The translations under genes and the position numbers were made by a program. Source: an uncultured Legionella sp. (GTDB lineage Bacteria > Pseudomonadota > Gammaproteobacteria > Legionellales > Legionellaceae). From it: a stretch of 64,000 nt of DNA. Location: NCBI GenBank assembly GCA_902168255.1, contig CABHON010000017.1, positions 90,031-154,030 of the forward strand, written 5' to 3'. This document shows positions 17,448 to 27,147 of this stretch, in pieces (position 1 is the first letter of the stretch; every line of letters begins with the position of its first letter). The notes below the pieces were generated by a model. That model was not told the DNA's origin. It did no database searches and saw only the letters and a list, made by a program, of their open reading frames with translations.

Positions 17448-18422
17448 ATGATGTCCCCGGATGTTGTTACACAGGCTTATCATCGAATTAAACCCTATAC
17501 TACTAAAACCCCCTTACTTCAGAGCCATCTCCTCAATAAATTGCTTTCTGCAAATATCTATTTTAAATGTGAAGGCATGCAAAAAATAGGCGCTTTTAAA
17601 TTACGAGGTGCACTCAATACTTTATTACACTTAAAAGAGCAAAATAAACTTCCTGCTGAAGTTGTGGCTTTTAGTTCTGGCAATCATGCTCAAGCGGTTG
17701 CTTGGTCTGCACGATTACTCGGTATAAAAGCAACTATTATTATGCCTGCCAACGTCTCCCCTGTTAAAGTGGCCGCTACAAAAGGTTATGGAGCTGAGGT
17801 AATTCTCAAAGAAAATCGTCAAATTGCTGAAGCGTTTGCCCAAGAAAAAGCAAAGTCTTGTTTCTTTTTACCACCCTATGATCACGATGATGTTATTGCT
17901 GGACAAGGGACTGCTGCTTTGGAAGCCTGGATGGAAGAAGGTGGGTTTGATGCAGTTTTTGCACCTTGTGGTGGTGGAGGGCTTATTTCGGGAACCTATC
18001 TAGCATCGCGTTTATTTTCTGCCGCTGCCAAAATATATGCCACCGAGCCAGAAAATGGCAATGACGCCGCAGAATCTTATCGAACAGGAAAAATACATAA
18101 ATTTCTGAATTCCCCTGATACCATCGCTGATGGCGTAAAAACTTTAAGTCTTTCAGAAAGAACATTCCAATATGCCAAAAATCTCAATGGTTTCTATGAA
18201 ATTTCAGAAGAAAATATCATTTATTGGACCCAATGGTTAACACACTTACTAAAAATTAATGTTGAACCTACCTCTGCATTAGGCATGGCAGGTGCTTATC
18301 AATGGCTCAAAGAAGGTAATTTGAATAAGAAACTTTTAATTATTCTCTCAGGTGCTAATATAGATCCCACTACTTATAAAAAAATATGGGAAAAAGATCA
18401 TTTAACTCTTTTACCTAGCTAG
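17448..18422 (+). CDS. PLP-dependent threonine/serine dehydratase-like enzyme
   Basis: This fold-type II PLP enzyme of 324 residues has the Schiff-base lysine in GAFKLRGA (Lys51), the phosphate loop SSGNHAQAV, and the glycine-rich PCGGGGLISG. It lacks the C-terminal ACT-like regulatory domain of IlvA, so it resembles catabolic threonine dehydratases or serine racemases. These deaminate threonine or serine to 2-oxo acids, or racemise serine. The ATG at 17448 has an AGGAG site and is preferred over an upstream in-frame start inside yadH. Confidence 0.85.
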   Translation: MMSPDVVTQAYHRIKPYTTKTPLLQSHLLNKLLSANIYFKCEGMQKIGAFKLRGALNTLLHLKEQNKLPAEVVAFSSGNHAQAVAWSARLLGIKATIIMPANVSPVKVAATKGYGAEVILKENRQIAEAFAQEKAKSCFFLPPYDHDDVIAGQGTAALEAWMEEGGFDAVFAPCGGGGLISGTYLASRLFSAAAKIYATEPENGNDAAESYRTGKIHKFLNSPDTIADGVKTLSLSERTFQYAKNLNGFYEISEENIIYWTQWLTHLLKINVEPTSALGMAGAYQWLKEGNLNKKLLIILSGANIDPTTYKKIWEKDHLTLLPS

Positions 18423-18477
18423 AATTCGTAGTTAAAACTCAGTAGAATTGGCTCTATTTTAAAAATTAAGCAAATAA

Positions 18478-19509
18478 ATGTTTGAAAAAAATCCACATAT
18501 ACTTATCAGCCAGCTTAAGAATGTTGGCGATGTGGTGCTGGCTCTTCCTGTGGCCGCACTCATCCGGGCTCACTACCCGGACGCAATCATAAGCTTTTTG
18601 GCATCACGCTATACTGAACCTGTTATTTCTATTTGTCCTGATATTGATAATTTTTTTGATTGGGATGCCTTACAAACACTATCAGATAATGAAGCGATTC
18701 AGCAATTAAAAGCCTTAAAAATTACGGCTATTGTGCATTTATGTGATAACGATCGTCTTGCTAAACTTACTAAAAAAGCGAATATTCCCTATCGGATTGG
18801 CACCATTCAACGTCTTCCTCATTGGATTTACTGTAACCGTTGGGTTAATCAAGCCCGTCGTCATTCTCATTTGCATGAAGTTGAACTCAATGTTCGCATG
18901 CTAAAGCCATTGGGTATTCCAAATTGTTCGTTAAATTTTTCAGAATTAGTGCCTTATATTCATTTGAACCCCAAAATTGAGCTTCCTGCTCGTCTTGAAA
19001 GTCACTTATCATCCAATCGCTTTAATTTAATTGTTCATCCTGGCTCTCATGGTCATGGACGAGAATGGCCAAGCCACTTCTTTCAACAACTTATTGCTAC
19101 CTTACCCGAAGATCGTTTTCAAATTTTTATTACTGGCAGTCGAAGGGAGCAAGAACGTTTTGCATCATTGATTGAGCAATCACCCAAGGCTATTAATTTA
19201 ATGGGGACTATGACTCTTGAAGAATTAATCGTTTTTATTCAACATGCTGATGGATTGATTGCCTCGGGTACAGGCCCATTACATTTAGCTGCAGGGCTAG
19301 GCATTAAAGCATTAGGGTTATTTCCGCCTCGACAAGGTATTAGTCCACGTCGTTGGCGGCCTGTAGGAAAACAAGCATCCGCTTTAGTATATGATAGACC
19401 AGCTTTTAAATGCTGTATTTCTTGTCGCGGTAAATCAGAATGTTTTTGCATGACTCAAATTTCTGTGCAAAAAGTGTTCGATGTTATTCAAAAGTGGGAT
19501 AAAAATTGA
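18478..19509 (+). CDS. Glycosyltransferase family 9 (heptosyltransferase-like)
   Basis: The 343-residue enzyme has the GT-B fold of LPS heptosyltransferases: N-terminal ILISQLKNVGDVVLALPVA, the donor-site HPGSHGHGREWP and the C-terminal SGTGPLHLAAGLG followed by LGLFPP. GT9 enzymes transfer ADP-heptose or related sugars to the LPS core at the inner membrane. A Cys-rich tail (KCCISCRGKSECFC) is unusual and could bind metal. Its TGA overlaps the TTG start of the next gene, so the two are coupled. Exact acceptor unknown. Confidence 0.88.
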   Translation: MFEKNPHILISQLKNVGDVVLALPVAALIRAHYPDAIISFLASRYTEPVISICPDIDNFFDWDALQTLSDNEAIQQLKALKITAIVHLCDNDRLAKLTKKANIPYRIGTIQRLPHWIYCNRWVNQARRHSHLHEVELNVRMLKPLGIPNCSLNFSELVPYIHLNPKIELPARLESHLSSNRFNLIVHPGSHGHGREWPSHFFQQLIATLPEDRFQIFITGSRREQERFASLIEQSPKAINLMGTMTLEELIVFIQHADGLIASGTGPLHLAAGLGIKALGLFPPRQGISPRRWRPVGKQASALVYDRPAFKCCISCRGKSECFCMTQISVQKVFDVIQKWDKN

Positions 19510-20756
19510 ATGCTTTACGAAAAACAACGCCACTGATTATCAGTTTATTTTTAGCGGCGATGATTTTCACCTCTCGTTTATCCCTTTCGATCCGCTCAAT
19601 TTCTTTAGTAGCCAGCCTAGTGCTAATCCTTTTAACTGTGTCTCCTAAAGAGCTTCTTAATACATACTGTCATCATCCAGTTGCACGTGCTGCTGGCTTA
19701 CTTTTTGGTTGTTTTGTTATTGGTATGTTTTATGGCAACGTCAGCACCCATGATCGTGTTCATTTATTAAAACTTTATTCTCCTTTGCTCTGGATTGGAT
19801 TTTTAATTACTTTTTTTCAAGCAAACTTTCCACAATTATCTTCCCGATTTACCACTCAAAAAACCCAAACGTACACGGCTATTTTTGTACATGGTGCCGT
19901 AGTCGTCACTTTGTTAGGCTGTCTAAATGCATGGAATATTATTGATGTAAGAAATCTAGTGCATGGCTCTTTAACCAATGATCCCATTGAATACCCCTTT
20001 GGAACATTCTCTTTTTCACTCAGTTTTGCCGCTTATCTCAGCATTCAAAAAATGAAATATGCCAGTAATATAAAAATGCGGATGCTTTACCTCATTTATT
20101 TCATTTTTCTTACTTTTTTTATTTTTTTCGTCAACCATGAGCGTACTGCTTACATACTTTATGCGGTATTAATCACTTTTTTTGGCTACCAGCACTTTGG
20201 CATAAAAGGTATTATTGCACTGCTGATATGGGGCGCTTGCGTCTTCTTTGCAGCTATGTACACCTCTAATACTTTCCATAACCGATCCACATTAGTGGTT
20301 CAAGAGGTTCAGGAATATCATAAAGGAAATCCATTGTCTTCAACCGGTTTACGACTGTTTTTTATAAAATCCAGCCTCAACTTATGGAAAGAAAAACCGC
20401 TATTTGGCTACGGAACAGGTAGCTTTAAAAGCACCTACTTAACGATTGATGGTTGGAATATGGATGCCGTAAAAAACACATCTGAAAAAGCGCTTGATCA
20501 ACCGCATAATGAATATGCACACATCCTTGTTCAATTAGGTCTCTTTGGCTTTGCTTTCTTTTTGTGGTTATTATTCGAGCAAACTCGCCAAAGCTTTAAA
20601 CTACCACGTTTCGAAAAACAATGTGCTCAAGCATTTACTTTATGTGTCGCTGTAACAGCACTTGATACCTGTCTCTTCTTTTATGCCACAAGCATGACAG
20701 ATTACTTCTTCTTTACAGCATTGTTTTTTGCACCTTTATTCAAGAAAAAAACTTAA
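19506..20756 (+). CDS. O-antigen ligase/polymerase family membrane protein (WaaL/Wzy-like)
   Basis: The 416-residue protein has about 10-12 membrane helices and a large periplasmic loop with FGYGTGSFK and QPHNEYAHILVQLGLFG, the Wzy_C signature shared by O-antigen ligases and polymerases. NHERTAYI in the middle is also typical. Next to a GT9 transferase it most likely joins a glycan to the lipid A core. The start is a TTG overlapping the upstream stop as TTGA. An ATG four bases later is out of frame. Confidence 0.85.
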   Translation: MNALRKTTPLIISLFLAAMIFTSRLSLSIRSISLVASLVLILLTVSPKELLNTYCHHPVARAAGLLFGCFVIGMFYGNVSTHDRVHLLKLYSPLLWIGFLITFFQANFPQLSSRFTTQKTQTYTAIFVHGAVVVTLLGCLNAWNIIDVRNLVHGSLTNDPIEYPFGTFSFSLSFAAYLSIQKMKYASNIKMRMLYLIYFIFLTFFIFFVNHERTAYILYAVLITFFGYQHFGIKGIIALLIWGACVFFAAMYTSNTFHNRSTLVVQEVQEYHKGNPLSSTGLRLFFIKSSLNLWKEKPLFGYGTGSFKSTYLTIDGWNMDAVKNTSEKALDQPHNEYAHILVQLGLFGFAFFLWLLFEQTRQSFKLPRFEKQCAQAFTLCVAVTALDTCLFFYATSMTDYFFFTALFFAPLFKKKT

Positions 20757-20846
20757 TCCCTTTCTTAGCTGCTAAGCTCCAAGCGTCCTAAAAAGTATCT
20801 TTAAAAACAAAAAAGACTGAATTGCCCTGTTTTTTATCAAATTTTG

Positions 20847-20872
20847 TGCTAAAATTACCCCCAATTTTAGCA
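20847..20872. promoter_or_regulatory. Perfect 10-bp dyad upstream of the COG1373 ATPase gene
   Basis: TGCTAAAATT-ACCCCC-AATTTTAGCA is a perfect inverted repeat ending 15 bases before the ATPase ATG. The symmetry extends weakly outwards. Its position inside the promoter or leader suggests an operator for a repressor. It has no T-tract and lies too close to the start to be a terminator of the previous gene. Confidence 0.5.
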
Positions 20873-20887
20873 AAAATATAACAAAAA

Positions 20888-22240
20888 ATGACCCATATTT
20901 TATCAAGAAAAATTTTAAATGATTTAATCTCGTGGGCTAAACGAGATAACCGAAAACCTCTTGTTTTACGTGGCGCAAGACAAGTAGGAAAATCAACCCT
21001 GGTAACTATTTTAGCAAAAGAGTTAAACCTTGAATTAATTACACTTAATTTTGAACGTTCCCCAGCTCTAGCTCAATTATTTATCAGTAATGATCCCCAA
21101 ACAATTATTCAACTTATTGCTTTACAGATAGGAAAGTCAATCAAACCGCACCATAGTCTTTTATTCTTAGATGAGATTCAAGTCGCACCGCATATTTTAG
21201 AGACTCTACGATATTTTTATGAAGAGATTCCACAGCTACATGTAATTTGCGCAGGTTCTTTACTAGAATTTGCATTGGAGGAACCTTCATTTTCCATGCC
21301 AGTTGGTCGCATTGAATATATGCACGTAGGACCCCTGACATTTGAAGAATTTTTAGTTGCTCTAGATGAATCATTATTATGTAATTTTTTACAGCAATAT
21401 TCATTGGGGCAAGAATATCCGACCTTAATCCATGATAAATTAATACGACTATTAAAAATGTATATGATTATTGGTGGCATGCCAGAAGCTGTAAGAAATT
21501 ACATCACTAATCCTGATTTTATTGAGGTTGAGCGTGTAAAAAGCACTATTCTATCTACTTATCAAGATGATTTTTCAAAATACACCAAAACAAACGAAGA
21601 ACTCCGATTACGGGAAGTATTTGAGAAAATTTCCCGTAATATAGCCTGTAAAGTCCAATACAGTAAAATTAATCCAGATGTGAGGAGTGTCCTTGTAGCC
21701 AATGCATTAAAAAAATTAGCATTAGCTCGAGTTATTTATTTGGTTAAATATACCGCCTGTAATGGAGTTCCTTTAGGCGCAGAAGTCAATGAGAAAATAT
21801 TTAAACCATTATTTCTAGATATTGGCTTATTGTCCACTAAACTTCAATTAAATTTACTTGATTTAAATAATATAGAAGAGTTTACTTTGGTGAATCAAGG
21901 TGCAATGGCTGAACAATTTATCGGGCAACATTTGCTTTATGATCATAAAAGTTATGAAACTCCTTATTTATACTATTGGCAACGGGAAAAAGCTTCTTCT
22001 CAAGCCGAGGTTGATTATGTCATTTCAGCAGGGCAACAAATTATTCCCATAGAGGTAAAAGCTGGTAAAACAGGTATACTCCGTTCATTACATCTCTTTT
22101 TAAAAGAAAAGCAATTACCTGTAGGGGTAAGATTTTGTTCTCAACAACCAGAAAATTTTTTTTTAGATAACTATCAAATTCTATCATTACCTTTATATAT
22201 GGTTGGACAAGTTCGGCGATTATTGATTTCCTTGAGTTAA
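20888..22240 (+). CDS. COG1373-type AAA ATPase with DUF4143 domain
   Basis: The 450-residue protein has Walker A GARQVGKST (29-37), Walker B LLFLDEIQ (91-98), the sensor region CAGSLLEFAL, and VGPLTFEEFL. A C-terminal DUF4143 region ends in a nuclease-like AEVDYVIS ... IPIEVKAG motif. Members of this family are common in mobile or variable parts of genomes and have no established function. It is a single gene preceded by a perfect dyad. Codon and base use resemble the neighbours, with slightly higher AT. Confidence 0.88.
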   Translation: MTHILSRKILNDLISWAKRDNRKPLVLRGARQVGKSTLVTILAKELNLELITLNFERSPALAQLFISNDPQTIIQLIALQIGKSIKPHHSLLFLDEIQVAPHILETLRYFYEEIPQLHVICAGSLLEFALEEPSFSMPVGRIEYMHVGPLTFEEFLVALDESLLCNFLQQYSLGQEYPTLIHDKLIRLLKMYMIIGGMPEAVRNYITNPDFIEVERVKSTILSTYQDDFSKYTKTNEELRLREVFEKISRNIACKVQYSKINPDVRSVLVANALKKLALARVIYLVKYTACNGVPLGAEVNEKIFKPLFLDIGLLSTKLQLNLLDLNNIEEFTLVNQGAMAEQFIGQHLLYDHKSYETPYLYYWQREKASSQAEVDYVISAGQQIIPIEVKAGKTGILRSLHLFLKEKQLPVGVRFCSQQPENFFLDNYQILSLPLYMVGQVRRLLISLS

Positions 22241-22308
22241 AATGCTTGTAAAAACCTATATTTGGTTTTATGATTTTGGATCACATCACAAATAAGAGAC
22301 ACCTTATA

Positions 22309-23223
22309 ATGATTTTATTAGCTAGTATTTCTTTTATTGCTTTTCTCGCATTAATAAGTGGGCTTTTTATTGTCAATCAACAAGAAGCTGCTGTTATTGA
22401 GAGACTCGGAAAATATAAGCGAGTTGCCCATGCTGGCCTTAATTTTAAAATTCCTTTTATTGATTGGATTGCTGGCAAAGTTTCTCTTAGGGTTCAACAG
22501 CTAGATGTACAAATTGAAACCAAAACACAAGATAACGTTATTGTACAAATTCAAGTTTCCGTTCAATATCGTATTAAAGATGATGGGATTTACGATGCTT
22601 TTTATAAGCTAAAGGATCATTATCAACAGATTACGGCTTATGTCTTAGATTTAGTTCGTTCGGAAATACCGACGATGATATTAGATGATGTGTTTGAGAA
22701 AAAAGATAGCGTTGCCGGTGCCGTCAGTAAAGATTTGACTAAAACAATGCATGAGTATGGTTATGAAATTGTAAAAGCGCTTGTCACTAATATTGAGTTA
22801 GAAGAAAAAGTAAAAAATGCCATGAATGAAATTAACGAGCAACAACGGTTACAAGTAGCTGCCCAAGCTAAAGGTGAGGCCGAAAAAATATTAATTGTAA
22901 AAAGAGCGGAAGCCGAAGCAGAGAGTAAAAAATTACAAGGTGAGGGTACAGCTAATCAGCGAAAAGCGATTGTTGATGGATTACGACAATCCGTTGATGA
23001 ATTTCAAAAAGCCGTATCTGGTGTAACCGCGGCTGATATCATGAATTTAGTATTAGTGACACAATATTTTGATACCCTTAAAGACATTGGCGCTAACAAT
23101 AAATCAAGCACTATTTTATTACCTCATTCACCCGTCGGTTTTAAAGATATAGCATCCCAAATGCAAGAAAGCATTCTTACAGGCAATTTGGCTAGTCAAG
23201 CGAGTAGTGGCAATCTTCCATAA
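22309..23223 (+). CDS. SPFH/band 7 (stomatin-like, slipin) membrane protein
   Basis: The 304-residue protein has one N-terminal membrane helix (about 2-22), then an SPFH domain with VNQQEAAVIERLGKYKRVAH and SVQYRIKDD. A charged coiled coil (AKGEAEKILIVKRAEAEAES) and a short C-terminal tail follow. Stomatin-like proteins form membrane microdomain oligomers and often pair with NfeD, which is not adjacent here. The ATG at 22309 is preferred because AGAG precedes it and it gives the usual short N-terminus; an in-frame ATG at 22270 would add 13 residues. Confidence 0.9.
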   Translation: MILLASISFIAFLALISGLFIVNQQEAAVIERLGKYKRVAHAGLNFKIPFIDWIAGKVSLRVQQLDVQIETKTQDNVIVQIQVSVQYRIKDDGIYDAFYKLKDHYQQITAYVLDLVRSEIPTMILDDVFEKKDSVAGAVSKDLTKTMHEYGYEIVKALVTNIELEEKVKNAMNEINEQQRLQVAAQAKGEAEKILIVKRAEAEAESKKLQGEGTANQRKAIVDGLRQSVDEFQKAVSGVTAADIMNLVLVTQYFDTLKDIGANNKSSTILLPHSPVGFKDIASQMQESILTGNLASQASSGNLP

Positions 23224-23310
23224 CGCCAAATGAATACCTTAGGAGAAAGTAACTGGCAGTCTTATTTTCAAGCGCTTTCCGGTAAGGCGCAGACCGACAT
23301 GAGCACCGGG

Positions 23311-23326
23311 GTGTACAAGTAGTACA
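23311..23326. repeat. Partial family A repeat core
   Basis: GTGTACAAGTAGTACA is identical over 16 bases to the centre of the family A repeat at 594-609. It is preceded by GACCGACATGAGCACCGGG and followed by GAGTATAT, which resembles the family's terminal motif, so it looks like a truncated or rearranged copy between the stomatin-like gene and rimK. Confidence 0.55.
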
Positions 23327-23410
23327 GAGTATATTTATCCATGATAAGTGTACTTGCAGTTGTTAATAGGTTAGGTGATTTCATTAATAAAACTATAAAA
23401 ATCGCAGATC

Positions 23411-24331
23411 CTATCCTTCATACCTCGTACGGGGGCCAATAGGTTTTGCGTGGTTTTGCATGTGTTCAATAATCATGGTAGCGATGTCTTTACCAGTAGC
23501 AGCTTCAATTCCTTCTAATCCGGGAGAAGAATTGATTTCGATAACCAATGGACCGCGGGATGAACGCAACAAATCAACACCTGCCAATTCTAAACCCATA
23601 ATTTTAGCAGCAGATACGGCTAATTCCCGTTCTGCTTTGGTGATTTTTACTTCTTGCGCGCTGCCTCCTCGATGAACATTCGAGCGAAAATCACCTGGTT
23701 TGGCTTGGCGTTTCATAGCTGCGACAACACGATCACCAATCACAAAACAACGTATATCTGAGCCAGATGCTTCCTGAATATATTCTTGCACAATCAAATT
23801 GCCGCGTAATTCTAACATTGCTTGCAATACGCTTTCCGCTGTTTTTTCTGTTTCTACAAGAACCACACCGATTCCTTGAGTGCCTTCAATTAATTTAATA
23901 ATAAACGGAGGGCCACCTACAATAGCCATTAAATCATGAATATTACCATGCGCATGGGCAAAGCCTGTGGTTGGCAAAGCAATACCTTTACGGGCTAATA
24001 ATTGCAAAGAACGCAATTTATCGCGAGAACGTGTAATGGCAATGGAACGGTTAATGGTATAAATCCCCATGGTTTCAAACTGGCGTAGAATAGCCGTACC
24101 ATAAAATGTTCGTTTAGCACCAATACGTGGGATTATCGCATCCGGTGCATCCAAAATACTTCCTTTATAGTGAACCGGAGAAAATTTTTCTCGCACATTC
24201 ATATAACATTGCAAATAATCCACAATATGGACAGAGTGTCCAAGAGCTAACGCCGCTTCCTTGAGACGTCGAGTGGAATAAAGGTTTTCATTGCGCGACA
24301 AAATCGCTATTTTTAAGAACTTTTTTTTCAT
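23411..24331 (-). CDS. rimK: RimK ATP-grasp ligase (ribosomal protein S6 glutamate ligase)
   Basis: RimK adds glutamates to the C-terminus of ribosomal protein S6 using ATP. The 306-residue protein matches the 300-residue E. coli enzyme: [11 protein letters not shown], the ATP-grasp loop [44 protein letters not shown], and the Mg-binding [12 protein letters not shown]. The ATG at 24331 gives the family's start and has an AGAGAG site. A further in-frame upstream start overlaps the adjacent repeat and is less likely. Confidence 0.94.
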   Translation of the reverse strand: MKKKFLKIAILSRNENLYSTRRLKEAALALGHSVHIVDYLQCYMNVREKFSPVHYKGSILDAPDAIIPRIGAKRTFYGTAILRQFETMGIYTINRSIAITRSRDKLRSLQLLARKGIALPTTGFAHAHGNIHDLMAIVGGPPFIIKLIEGTQGIGVVLVETEKTAESVLQAMLELRGNLIVQEYIQEASGSDIRCFVIGDRVVAAMKRQAKPGDFRSNVHRGGSAQEVKITKAERELAVSAAKIMGLELAGVDLLRSSRGPLVIEINSSPGLEGIEAATGKDIATMIIEHMQNHAKPIGPRTRYEG

Positions 24332-24361
24332 CTCTCTACTTATGGTTGTGGACAATGAGAA

Positions 24362-24487
24362 TATACTCACAGCAATTAGTTTCAGTATGTCGCAGCTTAC
24401 ATGAGGACTAGCGTGTACAGTAAGTGGTACATAAAATATGCGAATAAAGGCTACAACAAAACCGAATACTCAAGAGCGATGAGTATA
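24362..24487. repeat. Long imperfect palindromic repeat, family A copy 2
   Basis: The element is bounded by TATACTC and GAGTATA, with a central GTGTACAGTAAGTGGTACAT and a right arm containing GGCTACAACAAAACCGAATA. This closely follows the order of motifs in the copy at 541-665 with scattered substitutions. It lies between rimK and the lytic transglycosylase gene. Confidence 0.7.
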
Positions 24488-24498
24488 ATCGAAGTCTC

Positions 24499-25131
24499 TT
24501 AAAATTGGTACCACTTTTTCTGTCTTTCCAAGTCAGCTTTACACCCATTTAGCTGACGCTGGTAAGTAATCGCACGATTTTGTACCTTATGTGCTACTGA
24601 CATTAACCACGGCTTACTTCGATATGTTTGACGCTTATATCCAGTCCAACCTTCATGATAAGCCAAGTACAACGAATAGGCATCATATTTTGAAATACCG
24701 GCATAACGATGTGCTTGCTCTGAATACCAACCAACAAAATCGGTCGCATCACCAAAACTATTACGTTTCACAAAGTAGCTATGGGTGGATTTCTTATATT
24801 CTTCCCATGTCGCATCCAACGCTTGCGAATAACCATAGGCAGTCGTAATATGTTTCCAAGGAATAATCCATAGAAGTTTCGTTCTAGGTGGACGAGCTTC
24901 TGCATCGAAAGAAGACTCTTGATAAAGAATTGACATTTGAACTGCCGCAGGAATTCCCCATTTGCGTGCCGATTTCTGTGTATCCGTATACCAGGAAGGA
25001 TACTCTTTAAAAATAGAACAAATATTTTCTACGTTTTTAGGTCGAGGGGTGGACATACAACCTGATAATAATAATACTGCTAATAAAGAAAAAAATCCTT
25101 TCCAATAAAAATGTTTAAAACCCTTCAACAA
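24499..25131 (-). CDS. Lytic transglycosylase-like lipoprotein
   Basis: The 210-residue protein has a lipoprotein signal peptide with lipobox LLSGC (Cys25). An SLT-type lysozyme-fold domain follows, with the catalytic-glutamate motif LYQESSFDAEARPP and the AYGYSQALDATW segment. It should cleave peptidoglycan glycan strands between MurNAc and GlcNAc at the outer membrane's inner face. It is shorter than most Slt or Mlt proteins. The neighbouring exonuclease gene is divergent across a 55-base promoter region. Confidence 0.82.
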   Translation of the reverse strand: MLKGFKHFYWKGFFSLLAVLLLSGCMSTPRPKNVENICSIFKEYPSWYTDTQKSARKWGIPAAVQMSILYQESSFDAEARPPRTKLLWIIPWKHITTAYGYSQALDATWEEYKKSTHSYFVKRNSFGDATDFVGWYSEQAHRYAGISKYDAYSLYLAYHEGWTGYKRQTYRSKPWLMSVAHKVQNRAITYQRQLNGCKADLERQKKWYQF

Positions 25132-25186
25132 ACTTCCTCCATTCGATAAAATAGCGGCTATTATAACTAAAAAAGATTAACCTATT

Positions 25187-25969
25187 ATGAACATTTTTGT
25201 TTTTGACATTGAAACCATTCCCGATTGCGCTTCTGGGCGCAAAATCCGCCAGTTAGGCGATCTTTCTGATGCTGAAACAGCCTCCGCGCTTCAAGCTTTA
25301 CAAAAAGAAAAAACAGGGAGCGACTTTTTGCCTCATTTCCTACAAAAAGTGGTCACTATATCGGTCGTTTTTCGTCAAAATGATCAACTGCGTGTTTGGT
25401 CCTTGGGCGACGAAACAGCAGACGAAGCCGACATTTTAACACGCTTCTTTAAAGGTGTCGAGAAATACACGCCAACCCTAGTCTCTTGGAATGGTTCGGG
25501 CTTTGATTTACCCGTATTACATTACCGGGCACTAGTCAATAATGTTGAAGCACCTCGTTATTGGGAGATTGGCCATATGGATCCGCAATTTCGATGGAAT
25601 AACTATCTTAGTCGATATCACTATCGCCATATGGATCTGATGGATATTCTAGCTGGCTATACAGGACGAGCTAATGCACCGTTGGATGATTTGGCGGTTA
25701 TGTTAGGGTTTCCGGGTAAAATGGGGGTTAGCGGATGCCAGGTATGGGAACTCTATCAAAATAACCAAATTAAGCAAATTCGTGATTATTGTGAAACCGA
25801 TGTTTTAAATACGTATCTAGTCTATTTGCGCTTTGAAAGAATGCGCGGTATGCTGTCTGCGGAACAATATGACTATGAGTGTCAATTTCTTAAAGACTAT
25901 TTGACTCAAGAAAATAAACCTCATTTTAGTGAATTTTTAACTGCTTGGAACAGGAATAGCACACCATGA
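25187..25969 (+). CDS. Predicted 3'-5' exonuclease (PolB-exonuclease-like, DnaQ fold)
   Basis: The 260-residue protein has the Exo I motif FDIETIP (Asp and Glu ligands), Exo II SWNGSGFDLPVLHYRA and Exo III YCETDVLNTYLVYLRFE. This matches the predicted 3'-5' exonuclease family related to the PolB proofreading domain. It probably acts on single-stranded DNA or RNA ends in the cytosol; its physiological role is not established. It overlaps terC by four bases (ATGA). Confidence 0.88.
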   Translation: MNIFVFDIETIPDCASGRKIRQLGDLSDAETASALQALQKEKTGSDFLPHFLQKVVTISVVFRQNDQLRVWSLGDETADEADILTRFFKGVEKYTPTLVSWNGSGFDLPVLHYRALVNNVEAPRYWEIGHMDPQFRWNNYLSRYHYRHMDLMDILAGYTGRANAPLDDLAVMLGFPGKMGVSGCQVWELYQNNQIKQIRDYCETDVLNTYLVYLRFERMRGMLSAEQYDYECQFLKDYLTQENKPHFSEFLTAWNRNSTP

Positions 25970-26658
25970 TTGAGATGATTATTAGTCTTCTTACCTTACT
26001 TTTTCTAGAAATTGTGTTGGGTATTGATAACTTGGTATTTGTATCTATTGCTGCTTCTCGTCTTCCTGCAAAACAACAACCTACGGCCCGCAATTTTGGA
26101 TTAATCTTAGCACTGGTTACCCGACTTATCCTGCTTGCTTCCATTAGTTGGATTGCCAGCTTTACCTACCCACTATTTTCTATTTCCGATTTTGCTGTTT
26201 CAGGTCGCGATTTATTGCTAGGGTTGGGAGGGTTGTTCCTTATGATAAAAGGAACCATTGAAATTCACGAAGAATTTGAGATACATGATTCCCCCAAAAA
26301 AAGACGGCTCGCCCAAACATTTGTTAAAGTCATTGTACAAATTGCCTTTTTGGATATTGTTTTCTCCTTGGATAGCGTGATTACCGCTGTAGGGATGACC
26401 CAAGAATATTGGATCATGGCTACTGCAATTATCTTAGCCATTATTTTTATGTTATACGCCAATCATCCCTTAAGTAGATTTATTGAAAAAAACCCATCCA
26501 TTAAAATGTTGGCTATGAGTTTTATCTTAATGATTGGTATGGTATTAATTGCTGATAGCCTTCATTATCACGTCCCACGCGGTTATATTTATTTTTCTAT
26601 TGGGTTTTCTTTATTTGTTGAGACACTCAATATTACCTTACGAAAACGTAAAGGTTAA
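25966..26658 (+). CDS. TerC family integral membrane protein
   Basis: The 230-residue protein has about seven membrane helices. It shows the family's acidic membrane motifs FLEIVLGIDNLVFV and FLDIVFSLDSVITAVGM, which face each other in two repeats and likely bind a metal cation. TerC-like proteins are linked to manganese export and to metalation of exported proteins. It starts inside the exonuclease stop, so the pair is coupled. Confidence 0.9.
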   Translation: MIEMIISLLTLLFLEIVLGIDNLVFVSIAASRLPAKQQPTARNFGLILALVTRLILLASISWIASFTYPLFSISDFAVSGRDLLLGLGGLFLMIKGTIEIHEEFEIHDSPKKRRLAQTFVKVIVQIAFLDIVFSLDSVITAVGMTQEYWIMATAIILAIIFMLYANHPLSRFIEKNPSIKMLAMSFILMIGMVLIADSLHYHVPRGYIYFSIGFSLFVETLNITLRKRKG

Positions 26659-26747
26659 TGGCGTATTTAGTAAAAAAAATCTATACTTACAGTACAAATA
26701 AACACATTGAAATCATTTCATGTGTCTGTGTAATAAGAGGCACAATC

Positions 26748-27143
26748 GTGAATACTTATATTAAACAATTTGTAAAAATTGGTCTTATTTTTGCACTACT
26801 CCTTCTTCCTTTTAACACTGTTTCTGCTGAAGAGATTGCGGGCGTGGCAACTTCTCATGGAGGTGCCAATTTTTGGGTAGTGCACAGTTTAGTAGGCGGT
26901 ATTATTTTTTGTTTAATGCTAGCCATTTTTCCACGTCTTACTTTAGCCTTTATGGCATTAACAGGTGGTATTGGTATTACCATTGTAGGCTTAATTTTAT
27001 GGCTGTTAGCACCACACTTATTAGTTGCTGTTATTGCCACTACGCTTTATTGGCATACTAATCCCATTTTAGTCATACTGGCGTGGTTTATAGCTTTTGG
27101 TGGGGAAGCGACCGAAAAAGTGTACCTTCGTCGCAGGTTTTAA
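26748..27143 (+). CDS. Small hypothetical membrane protein
   Basis: I do not recognise this 131-residue protein. It has a signal-peptide-like N-terminus (FALLLLPFNTVSAEE), then three or four hydrophobic segments with several glycine-rich stretches, and ends in YLRRRF. The GTG at 26748 has a clear AAGAGG ribosome site eight bases upstream. The frame is also open to an ATG at 26658 that overlaps the terC stop, but that extension lacks a ribosome site and would put a Cys-rich leader in front of the signal peptide. Confidence 0.6.
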   Translation: MNTYIKQFVKIGLIFALLLLPFNTVSAEEIAGVATSHGGANFWVVHSLVGGIIFCLMLAIFPRLTLAFMALTGGIGITIVGLILWLLAPHLLVAVIATTLYWHTNPILVILAWFIAFGGEATEKVYLRRRF

Positions 27144-27147
27144 TAAT

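Noticed and set aside
20763..20775. CTTAGC-T-GCTAAG stem after the WaaL-like gene as a terminator
   Set aside because: The stem is only six base pairs, AT-balanced, and no T-run follows.
20888..22240. COG1373 ATPase as part of a phage-defence system
   Set aside because: It is a lone gene with no nuclease, methyltransferase or other defence partner nearby; the family is common outside defence islands.
24591..24848. Open frame on the plus strand inside the lytic transglycosylase gene
   Set aside because: It is antisense to a gene with clear lipobox and SLT motifs, has no ribosome site and encodes no recognisable protein.
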